Positions 6,765 to 14,526 of a stretch of 16,220 nucleotides of DNA are shown here, piece by piece (the stretch's first letter is position 1; each line of letters begins with the position of its first letter). A model generated the notes under the pieces. It saw nothing but the letters and a program-made list of their open reading frames with translations, was not told where the DNA came from and did no database searches. The stretch is from Patescibacteria group bacterium (GTDB lineage: Bacteria > Patescibacteriota > Minisyncoccia > Phycocordibacterales > UBA9973): the NCBI GenBank assembly GCA_030916575.1, contig JAUPWJ010000009.1, positions 1-16,220 on the forward strand, written 5' to 3'. A program made the position numbers and the translations under genes.

Positions 6765-8513
6765 CTATTTTATCTCTTTCCAAGAGTTCACAGTCCAGCC
6801 CCCCGAAGGTCCATTTACGAAATTTGAATTTACTAAACCACTATCATAAATAACGGTTGAATTATTACCTAAAGAAATGTATTTACCATTTAAAGCCTTA
6901 GCGGAAGCATTGTTTGATAAATTAACAGTTCCGTTAGCGGCATAAAGTATAACTGCACCAGCATTATTGGAAAGTGTAATTGCTGAAGTTGAGGTTGAGG
7001 TTGAAAGAACCATCAAATAACTACCCGTTGAACCTGACCCTGTGAAATTGGCATTATTACCGATATTAACAGTGCCATCAACAATCATAACTCCTTCAGA
7101 AGTTCCGTAGCTAGAAGAAAGAGCGACATAGGCGTTATTGCTTATATCCACATTACCTTGCACCCATATAGTTCCCGTAACGGTTAAATGTGCATTATTG
7201 CTAACTGAGAGGTTGCCTGTGATTTTTCTTGGACCTAAAGATAGATTGCTACCACTCAAGGTCACATTTCCAGAAGTTGTTCCACCAGCCGCTGCCTCAT
7301 CTTTCCAATCTAAAATATTTTGATCCGAAATTGGCATGGCTATTTGAGCTGGGTCTGCCAAGGATGTATTACAAGCTGGGGAGTTGTTTGTGGTTTGGCA
7401 ATATTTTGTACCTGCCACACTAGTACTATTTATTGTATTAGCATATGCATTTCCCACACCACCACTGCCAACAGTCATACCGCTAATTAATCCATTTACA
7501 CCACCCGTATAGAGTTTAAAAAATCCATCAAGCCCTGAGGGAGTGGTATTGTTCCAAGTACCACCCTGCTGTCCAATTTTTCCAGTTCCACTCGCATAGC
7601 CATTACTATTAGCACCAGTTATATAATATCTAGTAGCATTAGTGGCACTATCTATCACAATCCAGTATGTTGTTCCAGCAGTTAATTCTGGATTTGTAGA
7701 AAAAGGAACACTTATCCAGCCCGCTGCTGGATAATTTGTAGAAACTAAAGATGCAGATAAAGCACCAGAAGCGAGTGTTGTTGTCCCTGGATTACTGCCT
7801 GAATTGTTTACGATACGCACAGTTAAATTTCCTGGTGTACTAACTTTTTTTAAATAAAGTTCTACTTTGTTAACTTGAGCATTAGCACTTAATTGAAAAC
7901 TTTGAGCAAAATCTTGTGTTCCATTTGCATTACCAAAGGTCACGTCATATGCGGGAATTCCTGAACCATTAGTCTGGTCCGCGGTAAGTGCGGAAGAATT
8001 TGCTGATGTGGCAGATCCGGTAATTGCTCCTGAGCCAGTAATGGGGCCATTTGAGTACACACTACCATTAACTTGAGAATTATTGCCCATAGTAAATCCC
8101 CCAGTACCAACTTGCACACCATAAGAAAAAGATACACCTACTCCCGCAGTTAATACGAGTTCATTTGTGCGTTCACGGTTTGAGGTATCACCCACTGTAG
8201 AAATCGTCTGCTCTCCCCCTGCATCTACGATGGAGGTCGTTGCTGTATTTCCATTTAAAGTTATTATTGTAGTATCATCAATAGTCATAGCATTCTTCAA
8301 CCTATAGTAAGCATCTTCAATACCTGATTCAGATAAAAGAAAACTTTGTTTTGATAAAATCAAGTCATTCGCGATCTTAAAATGCCTGATTGTTGGAGAA
8401 ACAAGTCCAGTCACAATAGCCAATGAAATAAATAGGAAAAATATAACTGAAATAATTAAAGCTTGCCCACCATTTCTCTTTACTTTTTTTAAGTTGTGTA
8501 AAAAATTTTTCAT
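6765..8513 (-). CDS. PilX-like pilus-associated protein with an inserted beta-sandwich and a C-terminal beta-helix, 582 aa
   Basis: The N-terminus (basic, 'NGGQALIISVIFFLFIS', about 14-30) resembles the PilX/type IV pilus minor-component segment and lacks the Glu5 of classical pilins. Residues about 140-170 begin an Asn/Gly-rich beta-helix ('MGNNSQVNGSVYSNG'). At about 189-331 a separate domain interrupts it: 'AQSFQLSANAQVNKVELYL' through 'ELTAGTTYWIVIDS' looks like a choice-of-anchor/carbohydrate-binding-type beta-sandwich. The helix then resumes, with a Cys pair (371, 381), 'PISDQNILDWKDEA' (394-407) and repeated NNA turns (425-560). It is probably exposed on the pilus tip or cell surface as an adhesin. 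An in-frame ATG at 8555 would overlap the upstream gene by 41 bases; I chose 8513, one base after that gene's stop. It is the last gene of the pilus operon. The domain names are recognition from memory, not a search. Confidence 0.75.
   Translation of the reverse strand: MKNFLHNLKKVKRNGGQALIISVIFFLFISLAIVTGLVSPTIRHFKIANDLILSKQSFLLSESGIEDAYYRLKNAMTIDDTTIITLNGNTATTSIVDAGGEQTISTVGDTSNRERTNELVLTAGVGVSFSYGVQVGTGGFTMGNNSQVNGSVYSNGPITGSGAITGSATSANSSALTADQTNGSGIPAYDVTFGNANGTQDFAQSFQLSANAQVNKVELYLKKVSTPGNLTVRIVNNSGSNPGTTTLASGALSASLVSTNYPAAGWISVPFSTNPELTAGTTYWIVIDSATNATRYYITGANSNGYASGTGKIGQQGGTWNNTTPSGLDGFFKLYTGGVNGLISGMTVGSGGVGNAYANTINSTSVAGTKYCQTTNNSPACNTSLADPAQIAMPISDQNILDWKDEAAAGGTTSGNVTLSGSNLSLGPRKITGNLSVSNNAHLTVTGTIWVQGNVDISNNAYVALSSSYGTSEGVMIVDGTVNIGNNANFTGSGSTGSYLMVLSTSTSTSAITLSNNAGAVILYAANGTVNLSNNASAKALNGKYISLGNNSTVIYDSGLVNSNFVNGPSGGWTVNSWKEIK
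6985..7002 (-). repeat. Three-unit hexanucleotide tandem repeat inside the PilX-like gene
   Basis: GAAGTT-GAGGTT-GAGGTT on the plus strand encodes an alternating Ser-Thr stretch in the beta-helix. Slippage would add or remove two residues without shifting the frame. Confidence 0.5.
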
Positions 8514-8514
8514 A

Positions 8515-9018
8515 TTAATAACTTCCACGCAAAACAACAGTATTCTGAAAATCATATACTCTACCTAAAGGATCATGCACAGATGAAACAGATAAATTTA
8601 TTCTCACTGCTGCACTAGAAGTAGTCAAAACTCCACTAAAAGTCAAACCCGTAACTGTGACATCTTTAGAATTCAAATTATCAATCAAAACACTGTTGTC
8701 GTAAAGTTCTATATTACCTCCTGATAACATAAGCCTAACTGGTCTCACAAGTGCATCTACTTCATTTGGCACCATTAAAGTAAGGTCACTGCTAGTGTTA
8801 ACTGTAGCAGTGTTGGCTTGTTTTATTTCTCTAGAAATTCTCTCCATAATACTAGAGCTTGAAACTATGTCAGCTTGAATACTATTTTCTCTAAAAGCTT
8901 TTGTCATTACAATAAGTGCATTTATTACAACTAAAGATAGGACAACAAAAATAGAAATATAAAAAATAATTTCTATTAAAGAATAACCTTTATTGTATTT
9001 TTTAAAATAATTTTTCAT
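8515..9018 (-). CDS. PilW/PulJ-like minor type IV pilin
   Basis: This 167-residue prepilin-like protein has a short basic leader followed by the class III cleavage motif 'NKGYSLIEIIFYISIF' (10-25). Cleavage after Gly11 would leave Tyr1 and the conserved Glu5 (Glu16 of the precursor) for assembly. A hydrophobic helix runs to about 41, continuing into the amphipathic 'RENSIQADIVSSSSIMERI' (46-64) typical of PulJ/PilW proteins, then a beta-rich globular domain. It is abutted exactly by the PilV-like gene upstream, with no spacer, and is followed one base later by the PilX-like gene. It is probably processed by a prepilin peptidase encoded elsewhere. No Shine-Dalgarno sequence is visible, so translational coupling is likely. 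The pilin class is firm; the PilW/PulJ assignment rests on position and the N-terminal pattern. Confidence 0.8.
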   Translation of the reverse strand: MKNYFKKYNKGYSLIEIIFYISIFVVLSLVVINALIVMTKAFRENSIQADIVSSSSIMERISREIKQANTATVNTSSDLTLMVPNEVDALVRPVRLMLSGGNIELYDNSVLIDNLNSKDVTVTGLTFSGVLTTSSAAVRINLSVSSVHDPLGRVYDFQNTVVLRGSY

Positions 9019-9531
9019 TTATTCAAGAATATTACTTATATAAAAAGACAAGTTTTTAGTAATAGTAGTTCCTCCTTCAGTCCAAGATACAGTGACATTA
9101 ACAAGCTTAGTACCATTGACATTCGCAACTCCACTTCCTCCTGGAGGAAGTATGTCAGCAGATGTAGCATCCCGTTCTACTAAATCAAGCTCTACTGTAC
9201 GTGTAAAAATATCTACAGTGGAAGGTGTAGCGGAAAGTGTCCAAGTTCCACTAGAAAATGTTGGATAATAGACCGTTGATGTAGATAAGGATGTAATATT
9301 AGACCAAGCATTATCTCTTAATATTCGTACTGCTTCTGCTCCTTCTTCCAAAAGAAAGCTGGCTTGAGCAGAATGCAAAGACTGACGTGATACTTGTAAT
9401 GACTTTTGTGCTACACCCGATGAAGCTAAAAATGCTGATACTATAATAGCGGAAGCTACGAGTAGTTCCACCATTAAAGAACCTTTACTCTTGGTTTTTT
9501 TATAGAAAAATTTTATTTCTTTATTTTTCAT
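9019..9531 (-). CDS. PilV-like minor type IV pilin
   Basis: The 170-residue protein carries a lysine-rich leader and the prepilin site 'SKGSLMVELLVASAII' (15-30). Cleavage after Gly17 would put Glu22 at mature position 5. The hydrophobic helix (19-38) leads into 'SLHSAQASFLLEEGAEAVR' (52-70), a pattern typical of PilV-type minor pilins, where Leu-Glu-Glu-Gly marks the end of the long helix. A beta-rich domain of Thr/Ser-rich strands follows. It is expected to prime pilus assembly with the neighbouring PilW- and PilX-like proteins. It lies 16 bases after the FimT-like gene and its stop abuts the start of the PilW-like gene. Residues 134-139 (Pro-Pro-Gly-Gly-Ser-Gly) form a flexible loop. The pilin class is secure; the PilV label is by similarity of pattern. 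Confidence 0.8.
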   Translation of the reverse strand: MKNKEIKFFYKKTKSKGSLMVELLVASAIIVSAFLASSGVAQKSLQVSRQSLHSAQASFLLEEGAEAVRILRDNAWSNITSLSTSTVYYPTFSSGTWTLSATPSTVDIFTRTVELDLVERDATSADILPPGGSGVANVNGTKLVNVTVSWTEGGTTITKNLSFYISNILE

Positions 9532-9547
9532 TACAATTTTTAAAAAC

Positions 9548-10006
9548 TTACTTTATGCTAACAATACCGGTTCCTGATATTACAATCACATCTGATAGTG
9601 TTGTAGTAGACACTGTAATTTCTGCTGTGTGATCCGGGGCGCCTGTCAGACGATCAAAATACAAATCCGAACCCCCTCCGGTAATATCAATATCAGAAAT
9701 ACTAGCTGGGGAAGTTATTTCTGTAATTACATTGTCTGGAGCCACGTCTGAATAAACGGTTCCTGAAAAAATAACTACTTGATCAGATTCAAAGTGCACT
9801 CCATACTCTTGTGAATTCACAGAAGACATACTTTCTCCTCGTGCTTTATTTATAGTTGATACCACTTCAGATAATGTGGTTTTAAAAATCTGATTCTCGC
9901 GCATGTTTTGAAAAGAAGGAAGTGTCACCCCTATTATTATAACAAGAATTGCTAAAACAACTACTATCTCTATCACTGTTATTCCTTTGTTGTAGAAAAT
10001 TTTCAT
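9548..10006 (-). CDS. FimT/GspH-like type IV pilin
   Basis: The 152-residue prepilin has a short leader and the site 'NKGITVIEIVVVLAILVII' (6-24). Cleavage after Gly8 would leave Glu13 at position 5. The pattern 'PSFQNMRENQIFKTTLSEV' (30-48) followed by 'INKARGESMSS' (52-62) is characteristic of GspH/FimT pseudopilins. The C-terminal half is a compact beta domain. It is the first pilin of the operon, 2 bases after pilC and before the PilV-, PilW- and PilX-like genes. It might be the initiating minor pilin. No obvious abundant major pilin gene is in the window, so it could instead be the main subunit; the sequence does not settle this. No ribosome-binding sequence is visible. Confidence 0.82.
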   Translation of the reverse strand: MKIFYNKGITVIEIVVVLAILVIIIGVTLPSFQNMRENQIFKTTLSEVVSTINKARGESMSSVNSQEYGVHFESDQVVIFSGTVYSDVAPDNVITEITSPASISDIDITGGGSDLYFDRLTGAPDHTAEITVSTTTLSDVIVISGTGIVSIK

Positions 10007-10008
10007 TT

Positions 10009-11223
10009 TTAACCAATATTATTAAGCACTGAATAAAGCGGAGTAATCATGGATAATGCAAAGAATCCAACGCCCGCACCAATAATAATCATAAGAAATG
10101 GTTCAATGATAGTAGACAAATTTTTTGTTTTCTCTTCAATATCATTTTCATAAAAAAGAGCAATTTGAAGCAACATGTCTGAAAGTTTTCCTGTTTCCTC
10201 TCCTACTTGTATCATTTCAGACATCATCACAGGATAAAGTTTGGGATTCTCTTCAAAAGATTTCGAGAAGGCATGTCCTTTTTCTATTCCCTGCCTCGCT
10301 TCTATTAAAACTTTTTTATAATAAATATTTTGTAAAACGTCTTCTGTTATTTCTATAGCGCGTGTTATGGACACTCCCGAAATTAAAAGTGAAGACATTG
10401 TCCTCGCTGTACGAGCTGTGTTCACTTCTTTAGCAAGTCCCCCTATTATAGGGAATTTAAGGACAGCAAAATCAACATATTTTGCCATAAATTGTGCCCG
10501 AAAAAGGAATACCATACCCATAATTCCACCAATAATTATTACAAAAGACAAAAGTAAATATTCAGAAAAGAAATTACCAAGAAAAATAATAAAACGAGTA
10601 GTAGCCGGCAAGTCCACACCAAGTTCTTTAAATGTAGAAGCCAATGTCGGAACTACGAAAGCAAACATCAATACTCCTATGATAAGCATCGCGCAAAGTA
10701 TCACTCCAGGATACATTAGAGCTCCTTTTACTTTACGAGTTAAAGAGTAAGCTTTTTCTAAGTTCATTCCAACTTCAGTGAGTGAGCCAGCCAAGTCTCC
10801 AGACTCTTCCCCTGCTCTAGTCATAGACACAAAAAGCTTGGAAAAAACTTTGGGGAATTTTGCAAAACCAGAAGATAAAGTTCCGCCTGCATTTATTTCA
10901 GCAGAGATAGCGGCTAGTACTTCATTTAATTTTTTATTTTTAGTTTGTTTTTGTAAAACTGAAAGTGCACGCGCAAGAGACAATCCTGCTTTTATCATTC
11001 CACTTAAATTTTTTGTTAAAAGTATTAACTCACTTATTTTTATTCTAGCTAAAATAAAATCTAAAAAATGTAAATTTAGGTCAAATTTTTTAGCTTCAGA
11101 TATAGATATAGGTGTATGCCCTCGTGACCGAAGCTCGCGAGAGAGTGCAAAACGATCCAAGGCTTCTAAGCTACCTTCGAAGATTTCTCCATTATTTAAT
11201 TTTGCTTTATATGAAAAAAGCAT
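10009..11223 (-). CDS. pilC: Type IV pilus inner-membrane platform protein PilC/GspF
   Basis: PilC/GspF is the membrane platform that couples the PilB motor to pilin extraction from the membrane. The 404-residue length is typical. The N-terminal soluble part ('FSYKAKLNNGEIFEGSLEA', 3-21) is the usual GspF start. Two homologous T2SSF repeats lie at about 65-190 and 268-390, each with the acidic-glycine signature 'RAGEESGDL' (136-144) and 'QVGEETGKL' (339-347). Membrane helices are at about 171-191, 217-240 and 370-392. The gene follows pilB with a 9-base gap and precedes the pilin genes, the usual order for a compact pilus operon. The start codon is an ATG without a recognisable ribosome-binding site. 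Confidence 0.94.
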   Translation of the reverse strand: MLFSYKAKLNNGEIFEGSLEALDRFALSRELRSRGHTPISISEAKKFDLNLHFLDFILARIKISELILLTKNLSGMIKAGLSLARALSVLQKQTKNKKLNEVLAAISAEINAGGTLSSGFAKFPKVFSKLFVSMTRAGEESGDLAGSLTEVGMNLEKAYSLTRKVKGALMYPGVILCAMLIIGVLMFAFVVPTLASTFKELGVDLPATTRFIIFLGNFFSEYLLLSFVIIIGGIMGMVFLFRAQFMAKYVDFAVLKFPIIGGLAKEVNTARTARTMSSLLISGVSITRAIEITEDVLQNIYYKKVLIEARQGIEKGHAFSKSFEENPKLYPVMMSEMIQVGEETGKLSDMLLQIALFYENDIEEKTKNLSTIIEPFLMIIIGAGVGFFALSMITPLYSVLNNIG

Positions 11224-11232
11224 AATCTAAAA

Positions 11233-12978
11233 TTACTCTGAAACAACTCTAAATACTTCTTCTAATGTAGTCATACCTAAAACTGCTTGAAAAACTCCAT
11301 CTTCTAATATTGTCATCATGCCTTCTTTTTTGGCTTGTGCTTCTATCTCATCTCCTGAACCTCCACGTGTAATTATCTCTTTAATTGTTCCGCTTACTTT
11401 CAATACTTCATGAATACCTACACGTCCTGAGTAACCATCCTCTACTTCAGCACTTTTGACAGCTTTGTAAAATGGGATTTTTTCCCAAGTATCACTATCC
11501 CCTATTATCTTTTCTAACTTCAAAAGTCCTAGCATTCTATCTAAATCAACTATTTTGCTTAAATTTTTTATTTCATCACTGGATAAAAAATATTTTTCTT
11601 TATTGGCAGTTAATTTACGAACAAGTCTTTGGGCAATAATAGTTTTTACAGTTGAAATAATTAAAAAAGGAAGTATACCCATATCAATAAGTCTAGGAAC
11701 TGCACCTGAAGCACTATTGGTGTGAATAGTGGAAAGCACTAAGTGTCCTGTAAGAGATGCATTAACAGCGAGCCCTGCTGTCTCTCCATCTCTAATCTCT
11801 CCAACCATTATAATATTTGGGTCTTGTCGCAAAAGTGAACGAAGGCCGTTGGCAAAAGTAAGTCCAATTTCTGGCTTTACTTGCACTTGATTTACTCTTG
11901 GCATCTGATACTCAATAGGATCTTCAACTGTAGAAATATTTACCTCTGGGCGGTTTAAAATATCTAGCATGGTATATAGAGTAGTGGTCTTACCAGAACC
12001 TGTCGGACCCGTTGCTAGTACCATACCTGTTTTTTGTTTTAAAGATTCATAAATTCTCTCAAGAGCTTCACCATGAAAACCAAGACCCTCTAGAGAATAT
12101 CCATGTGCATTTTCTTTCAATATTCTTATCACAGTCTTCTCACCATAAAAAATAGGAAGTGTGGAGACACGGAAAGAAACCTTATCTCCATTTTGATCTA
12201 TTTTAAATCTTCCATCTTGAGGAAGTCTCTTTTCATCCAATTTTAAATTTGAAAGCACTTTTATACGAGCAGTTATGCCTGCACCAGCACTTTTATCCAG
12301 TGTCATTGCATCATGCAGTATGCCGTCTATTCTATAACGCACTACTAGGTTGTCCTCTCCTGGCTCTATGTGTATGTCAGATGCATTTTGTGAAATTGCG
12401 TGAGAGACCAAAGAGTCTACAATTTTTACCACTGGTAAATCCTCAGCCATTTCTTTCAATTCTTTTGTAGACTTTTCACCTTCTTCAGTGGCAATTTTTA
12501 AAGATTGAGTTTCTTTTTGAATTATAGTAGCAAATTCCGCTTGTAAACTTTTTTGATACTGCATCAGAGCAGATTTGATAGATGCTGCATCAGTAAGACG
12601 CGGAAGTATTTTAAAACCAGAACGCTTTTTAATAAAATCAATAACTGGTAAGTCATCCGCATCAAGCATCGCAACTTCTAGGCCTTTATCTGTCTTATTG
12701 TAAGCAATTATATTGTCATTTTTCGCAATTGTCTCAGGAATAAGAGATAAAATAGAAAAATCAATCTTTTGTTTTTCTAAATTTACAAAAGGTATACCTA
12801 AAACAAAGGCTTCCATTTTCTTTAAATCAACTTCAGAAATCTTACCTTCGGACAATAACATGTCAGAAAATTTTTGTTTTTTATCTTTTGCCTTTTTACT
12901 TACTTCATCAATATCTTTCTCTGAAATAAGTCCGCCATCTAAAATAACTTTTTTCAATTTCTTCTCATCAATTTGCAT
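11233..12978 (-). CDS. pilB: Type IV pilus assembly ATPase PilB/GspE, lacking the zinc-binding cysteines
   Basis: PilB is the hexameric cytoplasmic motor that drives pilus extension. The 581 residues hold an N-terminal MshEN/GspE-N domain (about 1-145) and a secretion ATPase domain (about 180-581). The catalytic elements are intact: Walker A 'GPTGSGKT' (324-331), Asp box 'VEDPIEY' (351-357), Walker B 'IIMVGEIRDGETA' (389-401) with Glu394, and His box 'TGHLVLSTIHT' (410-420). The arginine-rich N2 region includes 'VVRYRIDG' (212-219). Most PilB/GspE proteins carry a tetracysteine zinc module after 'QRL' and before 'GYxGRxGIxE'. Here those stretches (451-463 and 505-516) contain no cysteine at all. 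It is the first gene of the pilus operon. Its extended -10 box ends 8 bases before the ATG. The terminator of the upstream fibre gene sits immediately upstream. Confidence 0.95.
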   Translation of the reverse strand: MQIDEKKLKKVILDGGLISEKDIDEVSKKAKDKKQKFSDMLLSEGKISEVDLKKMEAFVLGIPFVNLEKQKIDFSILSLIPETIAKNDNIIAYNKTDKGLEVAMLDADDLPVIDFIKKRSGFKILPRLTDAASIKSALMQYQKSLQAEFATIIQKETQSLKIATEEGEKSTKELKEMAEDLPVVKIVDSLVSHAISQNASDIHIEPGEDNLVVRYRIDGILHDAMTLDKSAGAGITARIKVLSNLKLDEKRLPQDGRFKIDQNGDKVSFRVSTLPIFYGEKTVIRILKENAHGYSLEGLGFHGEALERIYESLKQKTGMVLATGPTGSGKTTTLYTMLDILNRPEVNISTVEDPIEYQMPRVNQVQVKPEIGLTFANGLRSLLRQDPNIIMVGEIRDGETAGLAVNASLTGHLVLSTIHTNSASGAVPRLIDMGILPFLIISTVKTIIAQRLVRKLTANKEKYFLSSDEIKNLSKIVDLDRMLGLLKLEKIIGDSDTWEKIPFYKAVKSAEVEDGYSGRVGIHEVLKVSGTIKEIITRGGSGDEIEAQAKKEGMMTILEDGVFQAVLGMTTLEEVFRVVSE

Positions 12979-12986
12979 ATGTAAGT

Positions 12987-12995
12987 ATTATACCA
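12987..12995 (-). promoter_or_regulatory. Extended -10 promoter of the pilus operon
   Basis: The minus strand reads TGGTATAAT, a perfect extended -10 element, ending 8 bases before the pilB ATG; the predicted leader is 1-2 bases. The usual -35 position is occupied by the stem of the upstream terminator and has no -35-like hexamer. Confidence 0.65.
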
Positions 12996-13021
12996 AAAAA
13001 TCCCCTACAAGGGGATTTTTT
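12995..13021 (-). terminator. Intrinsic terminator after the upstream fibre gene, perfectly symmetrical
   Basis: This is a perfect 11-bp stem (A6-TCCCC / GGGGA-T6) with a 5-base loop (TACAA on the plus strand). The run of T on either strand makes it usable in both directions. On the minus strand it lies 9 bases after the stop of the S74 fibre gene ending at 13031, and insulates the pilus operon from it. Confidence 0.88.
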
Positions 13022-13030
13022 TTGATTATT

Positions 13031-14512
13031 TTATTTATTTTTTAAAATCTCTATTTCAGCTTTTAAGTCCTCTATCTGTTTCTGTTGTTCTTGAACAGAA
13101 TTTATCAGTGGAATAACTAAACTATCATAAGATAGATTCATTGTGCCCATCTCGTCTTTGTCTATTACCAAACCACTAAATTCTAGTCCTAACTCATCCA
13201 GTACTTTTTTAACATCTTGAGCAATCAACCCGTCTCTTCTCACCTTATTTTCATCATCTTTATAATTATAAGAAACGGTTTTAAGTTTTGAAATAAAGTT
13301 CAACCCCAAATCTTTCTTATATTCTACATTCTCCTTTAACCTCAAGTCAGAATAGTTAGTGAAAATAGCATAGCCGCCTATAGAAGTTACAGAGGTGTTA
13401 CCAAGAACTATTTTATTACTTGCATTTACTGATGCCTGATAACCAATAGCTGTAGCATTATTTAAGTTGACTGCAGAAATATCAGAATAAGCACCTACAG
13501 CTGTATTATTTGAACCAGTTGTGGGGAAATCTAAAGCAGCTCTACCAACAGCAACATTATTAATGCCAGTTTCATTATCACAACCAGCGTTATAGCCAAG
13601 AAATACATTATCACTATAAGATTCACTTCCAGATGCTGTACATGTAGAAGTACCTATTATAATATTTTTAGAACCACTACTACCTAAGTTACTAGCCGCG
13701 TTGTAACCTATAAAAATATTATCATCTCCAGAATTAATTTCATCACCTGACTCAATTCCTATTGATACATTTCTATCCCCTGAAGTAAGCTGGGCAAGTC
13801 CACCATTACCAAGAGAAGCATTATTAGATCCAGTCCCTAAGTTTCCCAATGAATATGGACCAAAAGCGGAATTAGAATTTCCTGATGTTAGTGCATCGAG
13901 AGAGTATTCTCCAAAACCCATATTAGCACTTCCAGTCAAACTAAGATTACCAGCATATTTACCCATAAATAAATTAGTGCCCGGAGCGTAAATAAAACGT
14001 GCTACTCCTTTATATACAATTGCAGAATCACTTATCCCAATATCATCATTTGGATTTAGTGGACTCAATAATGTTCCAGTACGAACCCAGAGACTTCCAC
14101 CACCGCTTCCAGCCACCCATTCTGGTGCAACACCAGAACCTTTAGACTTCAGAAAAAATCCATCTGTTCCTGCATTACCATTTGGCATTAACGCCCCAGA
14201 GAATTTTATATCGCCAAGAACATCTAATTCTATATCTGTTGCAGGCATGTGAGGAACTCCACTAACACTACCGATACCTAATTGTTTATCAAATAAACCA
14301 AGCCCTAAAGGTCCCACTGCACGTATTCCTTGTGCTCCAAAAGCACCATTTTTCATTTGTGCATCAATGCCAGTATTTATTGGTGGAGGAATATTATTTG
14401 CAGGTGGAGTTCCTGGTGGTGGATTGGTCCACACAGCAGAGACTTGTATCGCCAAAGCAAATACAAAAATAATAAAAAATGATTTAAAGATTGTCTTGTT
14501 TTTGTTATTCAT
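13031..14512 (-). CDS. Exported fibre protein: beta-roll head repeats, self-cleaving S74 chaperone domain and coiled coil, 493 aa
   Basis: The N-terminus is a signal peptide (1-26, ending 'VSA'), then a proline-rich segment (29-47) and 'AQMKNGAFGAQGIRA' (51-65). About ten beta-roll units of about 17 residues follow (about 187-372, for example 'LTSGNSNSAFGPYSLGN'), like YadA heads and phage fibres. The C-terminal part matches the S74 intramolecular chaperone: Ser388 and Lys393 in 'YSDLRLKENV' form the Ser-x4-Lys dyad that cuts just before Ser388, then 'RRDGLIAQDVKKVL' (425-438) and 'MNLSYDSLVIPLI' (458-470). A coiled coil ends the protein (471-493). It should trimerise, cleave off its own C-terminus and display a fibre at the cell surface. 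S74 domains are best known from phage tail fibres; the signal peptide and absence of phage genes argue for a cellular protein. The start follows a 48-base spacer holding an imperfect palindrome. Confidence 0.85.
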   Translation of the reverse strand: MNNKNKTIFKSFFIIFVFALAIQVSAVWTNPPPGTPPANNIPPPINTGIDAQMKNGAFGAQGIRAVGPLGLGLFDKQLGIGSVSGVPHMPATDIELDVLGDIKFSGALMPNGNAGTDGFFLKSKGSGVAPEWVAGSGGGSLWVRTGTLLSPLNPNDDIGISDSAIVYKGVARFIYAPGTNLFMGKYAGNLSLTGSANMGFGEYSLDALTSGNSNSAFGPYSLGNLGTGSNNASLGNGGLAQLTSGDRNVSIGIESGDEINSGDDNIFIGYNAASNLGSSGSKNIIIGTSTCTASGSESYSDNVFLGYNAGCDNETGINNVAVGRAALDFPTTGSNNTAVGAYSDISAVNLNNATAIGYQASVNASNKIVLGNTSVTSIGGYAIFTNYSDLRLKENVEYKKDLGLNFISKLKTVSYNYKDDENKVRRDGLIAQDVKKVLDELGLEFSGLVIDKDEMGTMNLSYDSLVIPLINSVQEQQKQIEDLKAEIEILKNK

Positions 14513-14526
14513 AATATTTTAGTTAA

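Noticed and set aside
8514..8555. Longer PilX-like protein beginning at 8555
   Set aside because: It would overlap the upstream pilin gene by 41 bases and add a non-pilin N-terminus; the ATG at 8513 sits one base after the stop, as in the rest of the operon.
10367..11230. Long open frames on the plus strand opposite pilC (127 and 150 codons)
   Set aside because: They are antisense shadows of a clear pilC gene; no family motif, promoter or start context supports them.
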